From Nemertoderma westbladi (Eukaryota > Xenacoelomorpha > Nemertodermatida > Nemertodermatidae), in assembly GCA_032718475.1 (NCBI GenBank), contig JAUCBJ010004461.1, positions 1 to 52,749 on the forward strand: a stretch of 52,749 bases of DNA. The letters are read 5' to 3'. Position numbers and translations under genes: made by a program. Numbering within the stretch: the stretch's first letter is position 1; each line of letters opens with the position of its first letter. Of the stretch, positions 1 to 10,735 are shown one piece after another. The notes below the pieces were generated by a model. It did no database searches. It saw only the letters and a program-made list of their open reading frames with translations, and had not been told where the DNA came from.

Positions 1-123
1 AACGCTGGAGTCTGGATCCCAGTACAGGTAAAAATCATTAGCAGAAGAGGTCATGGGGGCTGGAAGGGAGGAACCACTTATAGTCCAAAGAAGTGTAGCA
101 GTATTGTCAGCTCCATCGTAAAT
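1..123 (-). CDS. Exon 3 (partial) of secreted CUB-domain protein gene
   Basis: This exon reads on the minus strand from 123 and runs off the window at base 1, giving 41 open codons in phase 0. It follows a 3' splice site (TTTTACCAG, AG at 125-124). It begins IYDGADNTATLLW and continues through SGSSLPAP to NDFYLYWDPDSS. That is the second half of a CUB domain: the 'V/I-Y-D-G' strand, the 'sG..lP' turn and the strand before the conserved acidic residue. It continues exon 2 (5488-5660), which ends in GFDYLY at a codon boundary, so the two make the usual YDYLxVYDG-type core. CUB domains are extracellular beta-sandwich modules that bind proteins or carbohydrates. The third CUB cysteine appears to be replaced, so this may be a two-cysteine CUB. 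The overall protein architecture lies outside the window. Gene and frame are well supported; the function is not known. Confidence 0.8.
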   Translation of the reverse strand, partial: MYDGADNTATLLWTISGSSLPAPMTSSANDFYLYWDPDSSV

Positions 124-457
124 CTGGTAAAATTTAGAAAATTATACTAGGTGAGACAAATAAAAATTTTAATAGCTCCAGTAGTTTTCGAGATATGAGG
201 AGTTCCCGGCACCCGTACCATATCACTACTTTTCGGAATTTATAAAATTACTCAAAATACATCACCTTTCAAGACTTTGGTATAACCATTAAACCATATT
301 ATGCTTTATTGGTTATTCGAATTAATTATTAGTAATCGAAAGCGAAATTAGAATAAGATCTTCATTGTTTATTTTATAATAGACACTAAAAGACCAAAAA
401 TGACATGTAGCTCTACTACTACTATTAGGATCGGCATGCTGCATTGCAGCTGCATTT

Positions 458-601
458 TTAAGAATGCTGTGCCGGCTTGTCGACAAAATTGCGACGCCAA
501 AATTCCCTATCACCCATGACATTTGCTAGATCATCCGCATCTTCAAGACCAGTGTCCTTTAAGTTGCGTCTCAAGAAAGTCATGGGCCGTCCACCATGCT
601 T
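458..601 (-). pseudogene. C-terminal scrap of a non-LTR retrotransposon ORF2
   Basis: On the minus strand this reads GGRPMTFLRRNLKDTGLEDA, then a DLxxxMxDRExWRR-like segment ending FVDKPAQHS. The pattern 'GRP...F...L..DTGL.....L...M.DRe.WR' is typical of the last 40 or so residues of several LINE reverse-transcriptase proteins. There is no RT core next to it, so it is a 3'-end relic. The open frame continues upstream to 727 without recognisable similarity. It is the only intron-2 transposon piece in the same sense as the CUB gene. The assignment rests on pattern memory only. Confidence 0.45.
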
Positions 602-683
602 ATTCACAATACACACAGCCAAAATTAAAACCCCCGACCCCCTCACATCCAAATAGATCTGAGGGGACCGCTGATATGGAGGT

Positions 684-2297
684 ATGGTGATATGGAGGGG
701 ACCGCTACCCCCGATGATAAATCCCACTCAGGGAAAGTCGACGAACCCGAGAGGCGAAGCACAGCCAACGTTGAAGGAGGCTACATCCTTACCGTCGAGT
801 GCGCTGGAAGTTCAAGCGATGGGAATGGCAACACTCATCGACGCGCTGAAAACTAGAATTGTGCTGCCGCCCATGGAGCCTTTCAAGTTTGATGGTGGTA
901 AACCGGAAGAATATCTACAGTTCCGGAGGATGTACAGCAACGAGATCTTGACAAAAAATCTCACACCTTAAATATCTACAAGTCTATACAGGGGGGGCAG
1001 CCTACGACATCGTGAGGCAATACCAAGGTATTGAAGGAGGATTCACGACCGCGTGGAGAGCCCTGGACAGGGAATTTGGCCATCCTGCGAAGATTATCCG
1101 ACCAACCTTAAGGGGAATAACATCAGGCGGACTCGCAGATAACCCCGTTAGCATCAAGACTTTCGCTAACAAAGTAGAGAAGGCTCTAATAGTGTTAAAT
1201 ACTCTAGATGCACCTTACGAACTCAATGCATCAAACAACATCACCACAATAGCGCAGGCACTACCGATTTGGCTACCGCTTTCTCCATTTGAGAAAAGAA
1301 AGGTGCAGAGCCAGGGTTGGAGGAGATGTCAAACTTCCTTAACTATGAGGCAGAGTTAATAACGGATCCAGTCTATAGTGAAGAAAGTATCGGTAATGTA
1401 CCGAAAGCGGAATGCAGCCGACCTAAACCTGAACATAGTCCGGCGTATGCATTTCCGAAAGTGAGGCAGTCCCTACTGCATGCGGCCACACAGGGGACTA
1501 CAAGTCCGTAGGGAGCTTGGAGTAGAGCCACATCGTGGCAGGGACAGAGACAAAATAACAACAGTGGTAGGTATAAACCTAATACCCCCAGTAGGCCGAG
1601 TCCAAGCAACCAAAACACCAAACCACTAAATATGAATCTAAGCGCAATATGTGAAGCGCTATATAAGGAATGCTACAATCCTGATTACAAATGTCAACTG
1701 CATAGAGATGGGACCCATAAGTCCATAGATTGTAAGCATTGGCAGGCGTTACTTAAACAAGATAGGATAGCCTATACTGGAAAGAATGGACTATGTCACC
1801 GATGCGCCGTAGGAGGGCACAGAAAGGATGAACGTCAAGAACCACCAATCAAGTATGCCGAGACTGATGAAACTGGAGGCCAGACAATGGCGATGAGCAC
1901 CATGGGAGCAAGGAGGAAGATAACAGTACTACTCGGAGTAGTATCTGTGAGAATAATAAGAGAGAACGGGCTGTCAGTTACGACGCTACTGTTGGTCGAT
2001 AGCGGGGCAGTGTTCATGCTAATGGAGAGTTGGGTTGCCGAGAAGATAGGATTACAAACCAGGCCAAGTAAAATGGCGGTGACCACGATCTCAAGTAAAA
2101 ACGCGGTCATGAAGATGAGGACGGGATGGTGTGAAATCGAAGCGATAACACCAGGGTGCGACTATGGGGCTACGATCAAACCCATAAAAATAATAGAGTC
2201 AATCAAAATCAATGCCAGGCGACCAACAAAGATCGAGATCGAGCAATACCGGTACCTGGACGACATTATTCCACACTCGACATTATTCATTAATTAG
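684..2297 (+). pseudogene. BEL/Pao-type gag-protease fragment, decayed
   Basis: Three open stretches in shifting frames (684-971, 1012-1359, 1632-2297) make up one degenerate BEL/Pao gag. The first has PMEPFKFDGGKPEEYLQFRR, the DUF1759-type gag start. The second has a W-RALDREFGHPAKI segment, matching the 'L...FG.p..v' part of the same domain. The third has a knuckle-like CQLHRDGTHKSIDC, then CHRCAVGGHRKDE with the final Cys missing, and then a retropepsin-like VDSGAVFML. Frames break near 970, 1340 and 1500. There is no RT, and no LTR was recognised. Another retroelement starts at about 2300. The family differs from the BEL element at 28.9-35.4 kb. It lies antisense in intron 2 of the CUB gene. 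Confidence 0.75.
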
Positions 2298-2299
2298 TC

Positions 2300-4870
2300 C
2301 ACAGAGAACTACAGCCATAGTTTCATTATAGATATAGATTCTGATCGAACAATTCCTATCCTAATCAGACAACATCCCTTCATGCATGATAGTGTTGTCA
2401 TTGGCACCTATATTCCACCTATCTGCAATCGTAATAGTGACAAGCAGGATTATATTACTGTAAGCTATCTTATATATACACTGGCAGAGGATGCCATAGG
2501 TAATAATCAGAAACCGATTATAGCTGGCGACATCAATGGCAGTGCTCTTTTCAATAACAATGAGAACAACAACAGCTCTCGGTCTCAGCATGTTAAAAAA
2601 TCTCAATTCGTACAAATCTTTAATGATAGTGTCACTACCCCATTGGATCTTATTGCTGCTGACATGTGTAATATTGCTGCTGGGCCGCCAATCACTTTCA
2701 GGTTCTACTCAAAAGATGGACCCGTATTGAGATCCTCATACATTGACCACATCTTTATTCCCTCGAATATGGAACATAACGTAACTCGCAGTCAAGTGGC
2801 CAACCAGAAGCCAAGGAATCTGTCAGATCATACCCTTGTTAGCATAAGTCTAAGTTTTCATCATGAGGGAAAACCAATGAAAACTCACTTTCCAGATAGA
2901 CAACGGCAACAAAGGTAATACATACCTTTTCAGCGAAGCAACTGAAGCTAAGTTAAATAGTTATCAAGACTACGTGCACAATACTATCATCAACTCTCCA
3001 TTATATACAACAAGGTTCCATAATACGGACATGATAGACTCAGCCCTAGAGACAATATCTAATGCACTATTAAAATCATCATCGAACAATATTCCATTTT
3101 TCTATAAGAAACAACCCAAAAGTAGAAATGCAGGATCATGCACCAGAGCATTATAACTTCTCAAGAGGAACCACAACAATGACACCTTATTGGGGAGAAT
3201 GGCTAATGAAAGAGCAGATTGGATTAAAGATGGGCAGCCTACAGATCATCCCAATATAACGTGGCAAAACTACAAGTCAGCCACCATAGGTATGCCACCA
3301 GGCATTCAGAAGACAACAAGCAAGGCAAGAGAGCCTTTCATATCACGAATGTGTCAATTCATTAGCGATTATTATTCAATTCATTAGCGATTATTTTTCA
3401 ATTCCTAAGCGATTATGTCATTCAAATGATCAGAAATTCTGGCGCTTCATAAAAGAGCAGAGCAATAATTATGAGTTACCACACCACACATCACATGACA
3501 TTCTGAATCTATATACAGAAAAGTTCTCATATGTTGGGGACCATGCTGGAGAATTAGATGAGAAAGAGCAAACATTTAACCTCAGTAGAAACCATCACAA
3601 CCGAAATGACTCGGTAATCTTACAAACTAAAGATATTGAAGATGCAATTACAACCTTGAATAATAGAAAGGCTGCAGATATCTATAATCGGGTGGCTGAA
3701 CATCTGTTATATGCGAGGAATACCTCACTGTGTGAATTCATTGCAAGATTGTTCAATTCTATGAGGGAACTGGAATATTACCACAGCAAACTAAGCCTAT
3801 CCCTAATCACACCTGTCCTGAAGCGATCAAATCTTGATAAAACAAGGGCAAACAATTACCGCGCAATCACCATACTGGCTTTAATCGCTAAACTCTGGGA
3901 AGCTACTATTGTGAAGGAACTGCAATGCCTTTCCTCCAGTGAACTACAACTTGCATACAAAAAGAAAACAAGCACAGAAGTGACCTACATGGCCACAACT
4001 AGAATTATTGACTATTTTAATAAACATAATTCTCGAGTTTATGCACTGTCACTCGACTTGAAAGCATCGTTTGATACTGTCAGCTATGAAAGCTATTTGA
4101 GCTCCTTGACGAAACTAAGATTCCCACCAGCCTAATTAATATGTTTGTTAAAATAATGCTACACTATCTTTTTGCATCCGTTAATGTACAGCACTCTGGT
4201 TAGATCTACGATAATAAGATTAATTTCTGGCAGGGCGTTGGACAAGGTGGGATATTATCACCAATAATGCTCTTCAATTTCTATTTATCAAAGCTGTTTA
4301 CAAACATTGAAAACTCTGCACTTGGAGTCCACCTAGCGTCAAAATCTTACGGAATAGTTGGATACACCGATGATATCATGCTATTGGCTAACTTGAAGAG
4401 TGACCTAATCAAAATGGCTAACATCAGCTATAATTTCTTCAATAATAACCTTCACCCGAATACAAATATAGGAAAGACAGACTATATGGTTTTTGGCTCA
4501 GATGGAGAAACTATCACCGGGGATGAATTAAAAATAGATAGCATTTGAATATCTTTATCTTCTTGCAAACTGTCTATATACTTAGGACTACCTTTACCCT
4601 GTACAAATAACAATATTATAAATTGCATACAAGCTGAAACTTACGTCCAACTCAACCGCCTCGGGACGAAGGGCTTTGGGATTCATGAAGTTGCCCTTGA
4701 CGTAATAGCAAAGATCTGGAAGCATGTGTGTACACCCGCACTCTTATATGGAATAAGCACTCGCAGCAACTTAGTGATAGTTAAGGTTATAGACATATTG
4801 CATGAAGCTATCAGGAAAATCATCAAATGTGGCAACTATATCTCCAATTACGCTATAGAAAACTTATGAG
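2300..4870 (+). pseudogene. Non-LTR retrotransposon with endonuclease and RT, decayed
   Basis: The open stretch 2382-2918 is the C-terminal half of an APE-type endonuclease: IIAGDING (the GD-N motif), SSYIDHIFIP and LSDHTLVSI are all visible. Linker pieces follow at 2974-3387. RT blocks lie in 3656-4135 (NNYRAITILALIAKLWEATI, then LDLKASFDTV, motif A). After a frame break, 4267-4548 contains PIMLFNFYLSKLF and the catalytic GYTDDIMLLA (motif C). A C-terminal 'TPALLYG' segment lies near 4735-4750. The first half of the endonuclease is absent, and frames break near 2918, 3156, 3390, 4135 and 4548. A CR1/Jockey-like LINE is likely, but the clade cannot be fixed by eye. It is dead and lies antisense in CUB intron 2. 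Confidence 0.8.
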
Positions 4871-4907
4871 GCAAGGTGAACTCAGGTAACACCTCATGAA
4901 AATCTTA

Positions 4908-4957
4908 GTTCTTAGTCAGTAGTCAGTAGCCAGTAGTCAGTGGCCAGTAGTCAGTAG
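4908..4957 (+). repeat. Short AGTCAGT tandem repeat
   Basis: About six imperfect copies of AGTCAGT/AGCCAGT lie just 3' of the LINE remains. This could be a LINE tail repeat or an independent microsatellite. Confidence 0.6.
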
Positions 4958-5039
4958 TTTTTTTTCTTACAGTAATCAAGTCTAACGACTTGCTAAATAT
5001 ATATAAAATTAATTCCATTGTCATGCCATTGCCATTCTT

Positions 5040-5262
5040 CGCAAGTCTTTAATTATAATTTTCTTTGCATGAGAGACATTTTAGAGTTCTAAATTAAGGA
5101 TTATTATCTTTTATCTGACTGGAGTAATATAAGATAGGATAATATATTCAAGCAACAAAGTCTTGCAATAAATAACATTTATTTCCTCCATACCCTAACG
5201 TGTCTTAAGTATAATATGATATCTCTAAAGGGGGGAGTTTGGATTCACTCCATAAATGCAGT
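5040..5262 (-). repeat. Diverged inverted copy of part of the 3-kb repeat
   Basis: Read in reverse, this matches 45,190-45,420 (and 48,217-48,447). Shared stretches include GTTTGGATTCACT, ATAAATGCAGTTCACC, GTCTTAAGTATA, TATCTGACTGG and TTTGCATGA. It keeps one arm and the middle of the 49-nt hairpin described at 45,183. The other arm is replaced after about 5262. It is much more diverged than the two tandem copies are from each other. Confidence 0.7.
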
Positions 5263-5487
5263 TCACCATTTTTCATTCATAATTCTTCCAGTCACAGTAT
5301 ATATTTACATCCCATCTGTAAAAATGGCCCGAAACCGTTCGAATCCAAATGATATAATTATTATTACTTAAACCAGACATTAATTATTATATTATTCATA
5401 AGGTATAAGTATATGTCCATAGAGCACAGTAAATTTTTTAGTGAAATTAACAGTAAAATTAAAGAAGTAAGTGGTTTTTATACTTAC

Positions 5488-5660
5488 GTAAAGATAATCA
5501 AATCCACTTTCTATATCAATAAGATCCCAGGTGAGGACAATATCACTACCGGCAGGTCCGTGGATATGGTAACCGCATTCCAGATAGTTGCCGTAAAAGT
5601 TCGGATGGTTTGGAGACTGGATGACACCGGTGGTAGCATCGTAATAGTTAGCGGGACAAG
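5488..5660 (-). CDS. Exon 2 of secreted CUB-domain protein gene
   Basis: The 173-nt exon sits between an acceptor TATATTTCAG (AG at 5662-5661) and a strong donor GTAAGTATA (from 5487). It enters with two nucleotides (CT) and leaves at a codon boundary, giving 57 codons. The peptide has CPANYYDATTGVIQSPNHP, then NFYGNYLECGYHI, then IVLTWDLIDIESGFDYLY. This is a textbook CUB start: first Cys, 'G-x-I-x-S-P-N-x-P', 'Y-x-x-x-x-x-C', the hydrophobic strand and 'DYLY'. There are no stops and no frameshifts. Entry phase matches exon 1, which ends with one base of a codon; exit phase matches exon 3. The plus-strand frame over the same bases is a shadow. CUB proteins act outside the cell (proteolysis, adhesion, lectin-like binding); which kind this is cannot be told. 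Confidence 0.88.
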
Positions 5661-6485
5661 CTGAAATATATAATATTCAAATTATATTACAGCTGACAGT
5701 ACTCATAACAGAATAAAGATAAAAATAATTAAAATAAAATACTAGCCAAGTAAACTTATGTTCGTCCTTTTAGGCCATTAATATTGAGAGGTATTTCTGA
5801 GGAGGTAGTCCTATAATGTAAAGCATTATTCCCGCCGAAATGAAAATTTACCTAGCACCCTTGAGGCGCGGCGCCTGAACCCAGATTATAATTGAAGTTT
5901 CTACAAGAACTGAACAGTAAATGTTATAAATAAATGTTATACTTAGCATAATATTTATAACTACTCGGTATTGTTATTATATTTTATATAAGTTATTGTT
6001 CATAAAATATATCTTTATAGCGTTGCGGCACGAGTTATTGGCGGTTAAGGTGTTGTGTTTCCCAACAATAACTATTTACATTATGACGTCAAATGTAGCA
6101 CATTTCAGCGTTTCCGGTATGACCCGGGTATTTCTGTAAAGAATGAACGCAGGTTTACATAAATATACGAGGGTAAACCGCTGAATATCGCCCCTTTTAC
6201 ACAATGGTGTATATGTGTGTATATTATATGTATATATGTGTATACAGTATGTAGTTTTGTTACATTGAGTCAACTTAACAGCATTCTGAATACTTGATTA
6301 TTAGCTTAAATATTGTAATGATTAGTGATAATGAGAAATTCATATCATTTTTAATTGCAGTTACTGTAACAACAAACTCTAGAAGTATATTGTTACTAAG
6401 AAAACATAATGTAAACATAACACACATAATAAAATATTATTAAAATAATAAACATTAAATATAATGTATTTGCGTCACTCTCACA

Positions 6486-6712
6486 ACATTTTAACCGCTC
6501 CCCCACAGCGCTCTCACCGCTCTCTCACAGCGCTCTCACCGTTCTCTCACAGCGCTCTCACCGTTCTCTCACAGCGCTGTCACCGTTCTCTCACAGCGCT
6601 GTCACCGTTCTCTCACAGCGCTGTCACCGTTCTCTCACAGCGCTGTCACCGCTTTCTCACAGCGCTCTCACCGTTCTCTTACAGCGCTCTCACCGTTCTC
6701 TCACAGCATTTA
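6486..6712 (+). repeat. 22-bp minisatellite, left block
   Basis: About ten units with the core CACAGCGCTSTCACCG followed by TTCTCT. Both variable CG sites are CG in essentially every unit. The first units are CT-type (as in 8571-9800) and the rest TT-type. The block stops inside a unit at CTCACAGC, where the LINE begins. Confidence 0.9.
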
Positions 6713-8567
6713 AAATGGAAAACGCATTTAAAACATTTAAAAGGGAAATGCGACATAATAAGAAAAATTTTATAAAAAATAAGGCGAACAAAATTGCGGA
6801 ATCTCATCTGAAAAGGATTACAATACTTTCTGGAAAGATGTACAAAAACAGGGTAAGGTAAATGTGCCACTGCCAAATGTAGTAAGTGGTGAAGTAGGTG
6901 GTGTAGATATTTGTGAACTGTTTACTGATGAATATTCCAATTTATTAAATTCTAATTCGAACAGTAGAATTTCTAACGAAGAGATTGATGCATTATTAAA
7001 AACTGTAAATATTTCTTCGTCGGAACATATCTCTGTTGGTGAAGTTAAGTGTGCAATTTCTAACTTAAGTTTTGATAAATCACCAGGTCCAGATAACTTG
7101 GCAGCTGAACATTTTAAACATAGTAATAGTCACCGTTTAAATGTTTTGTTAGCTTTATTGTTTAACTCGATGGTTTTTCATGGGTATATGCCAGAAGGAA
7201 TTATTCATAGTTTGATAATTCCCGTGATTAAAGATAAAAATGGTAGTATTCAAGAGAAATCTAATTACAGGCCGGTTGCTATAGCTACTATTATAAGTAA
7301 GATATTTGAATACATAATATTATCTCGTATTGAGTCTCATATTATTACAAGTGAATATCAGTTTGGGTTTAAACGTGGTAGTGGTACAGAGGTGTGCATT
7401 AATACACTAAAGGAAATAATAAATTACTACATATCTAATAACTCTCCAGTATATATTTGTTTTTGTGATGCCTCGAAGGCATTTGATAGACTCGATCATA
7501 ACTTACTATTTCAGAAACTTATTTCCATAAATATTCCTATTTACATTGTGCGTATCATTGCTTATTGGTATAGAAATCAATCAATTAGGGTCAAATGGGG
7601 TTCTACATTATCTAGGTTATTCTCGTTCAATGGTGTCAAACAGGGTGGTATTTTGTCTCCGTATTTGTTCAATCTCTATATGGATGACTTATTAAGTTAG
7701 TTAAGTAGCTTGTAATGTTGGTTGTATGCTAGTTGGTAACTGTCTAAATCATTTAATGTATGCTGACGATATTTGTCTGATATCAAATTCTGCATTAGGG
7801 TTACAGCGCCTTTTGGATTGTTGTGCAACGTTTGCTGTCTCTCATATTCATTTTAATTTAAGAAAACTAAAGTTATGCATATAATTCCATCAGGTTGTAA
7901 GTTAAATTCATTTGCATCTTTATTTCTAAACGATCATGTTATTCCAAGAACCAATACATACAATTATTTAGGTCACATTTTTTATGATACCTGTGATGAT
8001 GATTATGATATAAATTAGTTTATAAGAGGTTTATGTGCAAGAGGAAACTCCCTCGTTCGAAAGTTTTCTGCCTGCTCTGTACCGACTAAGGTTATGTTGT
8101 TCCGTGCATACTTAACACCGTTGTATTGCAATGCCTTGTGGGCTCGTAGTAACTTTTCCGCTGGCGTTTACATGTACACAAGGGCTAGAGTTGCATATAA
8201 CAATGCTGCAAGAATGCTATTTAAGATCCCTCACAGGAGTAGTATGTCTCAATTCTTTGGTGTTCATAACCTTCCTTGTTTTATACATATTAGGTACCGC
8301 TCAATTTCAAGTTTAAATTCACGTATAATTAACTCCAGCTGTAGTTTGGTAACCTGTGTCTGTCTATAATGAGTCCTATTCTAGAATTCGGGCCATGTGC
8401 GATTTAGAATTGTCAACTTAATTAGAAACTATTATTGTCATATTGTGCTACTGCTACTTAATACTACTGTAGGTTGCATTATTTTTAGATTACGATATGG
8501 GAGATTTATTTTATTGCTGTTAATAGTAATAATTTTAAATTTTCTGGATTAAAGATGATAATAATAA
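6713..8567 (+). pseudogene. 5'-truncated LINE inserted in the 22-bp minisatellite
   Basis: The main open frame, 6864-7700, is a non-LTR reverse transcriptase. It has FDKSPGPDNLAAEHFK, then SNYRPVAIATIISKIFEYII (RT block 2), then YQFGFKRGSGTE, then CFCDASKAFDRLDH (motif A), then GVKQGGILSPYLFNLYMDDL (motif B). A stop at 7698-7700 interrupts it. The catalytic YADD is in another frame at 7759-7770, and a C-terminal 'FRAYLTPLYCNALW' segment lies at 8094-8369. The 3' end has a short ATAATAATAA tail. The upstream endonuclease is missing. It resembles CR1/L2-like elements, but the clade is uncertain. The flanking DNA on both sides is the same minisatellite, so this is an insertion into it, antisense to the CUB gene. 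Confidence 0.85.
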
Positions 8568-9802
8568 TAACAGTGCTGTCACCAGTCTCTCACAGCACTG
8601 TCACCGCTCTCTCACAGCACTGTCACCACTCTCTCACAGCACTGTTACCGCTCTCTCACAGCGCTGTCACCACTCTCTCACAGCGCTGTCACCACTCTCT
8701 CACATCGCTGTCACCACTCTCTCACAGCGCTGTCACAGCTCTCTCACAGTGCTATTACCGCTCTCTTACAGCACTGTCACCAATCTCTCACAGCACTGTC
8801 ACCGCTCTCTCACAGCACTGTCACCAATCTCTCACAGCACTGTCACCGCTCTCTCACATCGCTGTCACCACTCTCTCACAGCGCTGTCACAGCTCACTCA
8901 CACCGCTGTTACCGCTCTCTCACAGCACTGTCATTGCTCTCTCACAGCACTGTCACCACTCTCTCACAGCACTGTCACCGCTCTCTCACAGCGCTGTCAC
9001 AGCTCGCTCACAGCGCTGTCACCACTCTCTCACAGCACTGTCACCACTCTCTAACAGCACTGTCACCGCTCTCTTACAGCGCTGTCACCGCTCTCTCACA
9101 GCACTGTTACCGCTCTCTCACAGCGCTGTCACCACTCTCTCACAGCGCTGTCACCACTCTCTCACAGCACTGTCACTGCCTCACAGCACTGTCACCACTC
9201 TCTCACAGCACTGTGACCGCTGTCACACAGCGCTGTCACAGCTCGCTCACAGCGCTGTCACAACTCTCTCACAGCAATGTCACTGCTCTCTCACAGAGCT
9301 GTCACCGCTCACTCACACCGCTGTTACCGCTCTCTCACAGCACTGTCACTGCTCTCTCACAGCACTGTCACCACTCTCTCACAGCACTGTCACCGCTCTC
9401 TCACAGCGCTGTCACAGCTCGCTCACAGCGCTGTCACCACTCTCTCACAGCACTGTCACCACTCTCTCACAGCTCTGTCACCGCTCTCTTACAGCGCTGT
9501 CACAGCTCTCTCACAGCGCTGTCACCGCTCTCTCACAGCGCTGTCACCACTCTCTCACAGCACTGTCACGACTCTGTCACCGCGCCGTAACCGCTCTATC
9601 ACAGCACTGCCACCGCTCTCATCACTCTTTCACCGCACTGTCACCACTCTCTCACAGCGCTGTCACCACTCTCTCACAGCGCTGTCACCACTCTCTCACA
9701 GCGCTGTCACCACTCTCTCACATCACTGTCACCGCTCTCTCACAGCGCTGTCACCGCTCTCTCACAGCACTGTCACGACTCTCTCACCGCGCTGATAGCT
9801 CT
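8568..9802 (+). repeat. 22-bp minisatellite, right block
   Basis: About 55 units of CACAGCRCTGTCACCR plus CTCTCT. Spacing between successive CACAGC starts is 22 bp (for example 8657 to 8679). The two R positions switch between G and A, that is between CpG and CpA. The core ACAGCGCTGT is a perfect palindrome when R is G. Because 22 is not a multiple of 3 and no frame has a stop, long open frames with a 22-residue period run through it. These are artefacts. Confidence 0.95.
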
Positions 9803-9805
9803 CTC

Positions 9806-10318
9806 AGACCAACACCACCATATCAGCCCATAAAATCACATTGGCAACACGGACCAACACCCCAATATCAGAACATAAAAACGCATTGGCAACACGGACC
9901 AACAACCCCCGTATCAGAACACACCAACACATTGGCAACACGGACCAACACCACGATATCAGAACAACAAAACACATTGGCAACACAGACCAACACCCCC
10001 ATATCAGCACATAAAAACACATTGGCAACACGGAGCAACACCCTCATATCAGAAGAACAAAGCACATTGGCAACACGGACCAACACCCCAATATCAGAAC
10101 ATAAAAACGCATTGGCAACACGGACCAACAACCCCCATATCAGAACACACCAACACATTGGCAACACAGACCAACACCCCCATATCAACACATAAAAACT
10201 CATTGGCAACACGGAGCAACACCCCCATATCAGGACAGCAAAGCACATTGGCAACACGGACCAACACCACCATATCAGCACATAAAAACGCATTGGCAAC
10301 ACGGAGCAACATCCCATA
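9806..10318 (+). repeat. 45-bp tandem repeat, about 11 units
   Basis: Units run from ACCAACACC through ATATCAG to GCATTGGCAACACGG. TTGGCAACAC recurs at 9841, 9886, 9932 and 9977. Unit types follow a rough four-to-five-unit order (central ACATAAAAACGC, then ACACCAACAC, then ACATAAAAAC, then ACARCAAAGC) that repeats once. The last unit passes directly into the 41-bp satellite. Confidence 0.92.
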
Positions 10319-10735
10319 TAAGCACCACACCTTGACAAACACAGATCAACACCCCCCTATAAGCACCACGCATTGACAAACACAGATCAACACCCCATAT
10401 AAGCACACTAGCATTTACAAACACAGATGAACACCACCATATAAGCACCACTCATTGACAAAAACAGATCAACACTACCGTATCAAAATTCGCGCATTGA
10501 CAAACACATATCAACACACCACCATATAAGCACCACGCATTGACAAACACAGATCAGCACCCCCTTTAAGCACACACGGATTGACAAACACAGATCAACA
10601 CCCCATATAAGCACCACGCATTGACAAACACAGATCAGCACCCCCCTATAAGCACCACGCATTGACAAACACAGATCAGCACCCCCCTATAAGCACACAC
10701 GCATTGACAAACACATATCAACACCCCATATAAGC
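10319..10735 (+). repeat. Long-range higher-order block, copy 1
   Basis: A distinctive run of about ten variant units (CACACCTTGAC, ACTAGCATTTAC, ACTACCGTATCAAAATTCGC, CCTTTAAGCACACACGG) recurs in the same order at 14,530-14,950 and 15,737-16,155. Offsets of matching marks are 4,212 and 1,206 bp. This shows large segmental duplications within the satellite. Confidence 0.85.

Larger units (their letters stand above)
124..5487 (-). other. Intron 2 of CUB gene (5,364 nt)
   Basis: The intron is bounded by a donor GTAAGTATA (5487 downward) and an acceptor TTTTACCAG ending at 124. It holds, in plus-strand order, AT-rich DNA with nothing recognisable (124-457), a LINE tail scrap, a BEL/Pao gag-protease fragment, a LINE, a short AGTCAGT repeat and a diverged piece of the 3-kb repeat found near 45 kb. 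Stretches 602-683 and 5263-5487 show no recognisable feature. Confidence 0.75.

Noticed and set aside
5413-5664. Plus-strand 83-codon ORF
   Set aside because: Shadow of the minus-strand CUB exon, which has splice sites and domain motifs.
8555-10195. 546-codon plus-strand open frame
   Set aside because: It is the 22-bp minisatellite read through all three frames (22-residue period) and then the 45-bp repeat; no stop exists in the unit. Not a protein gene.
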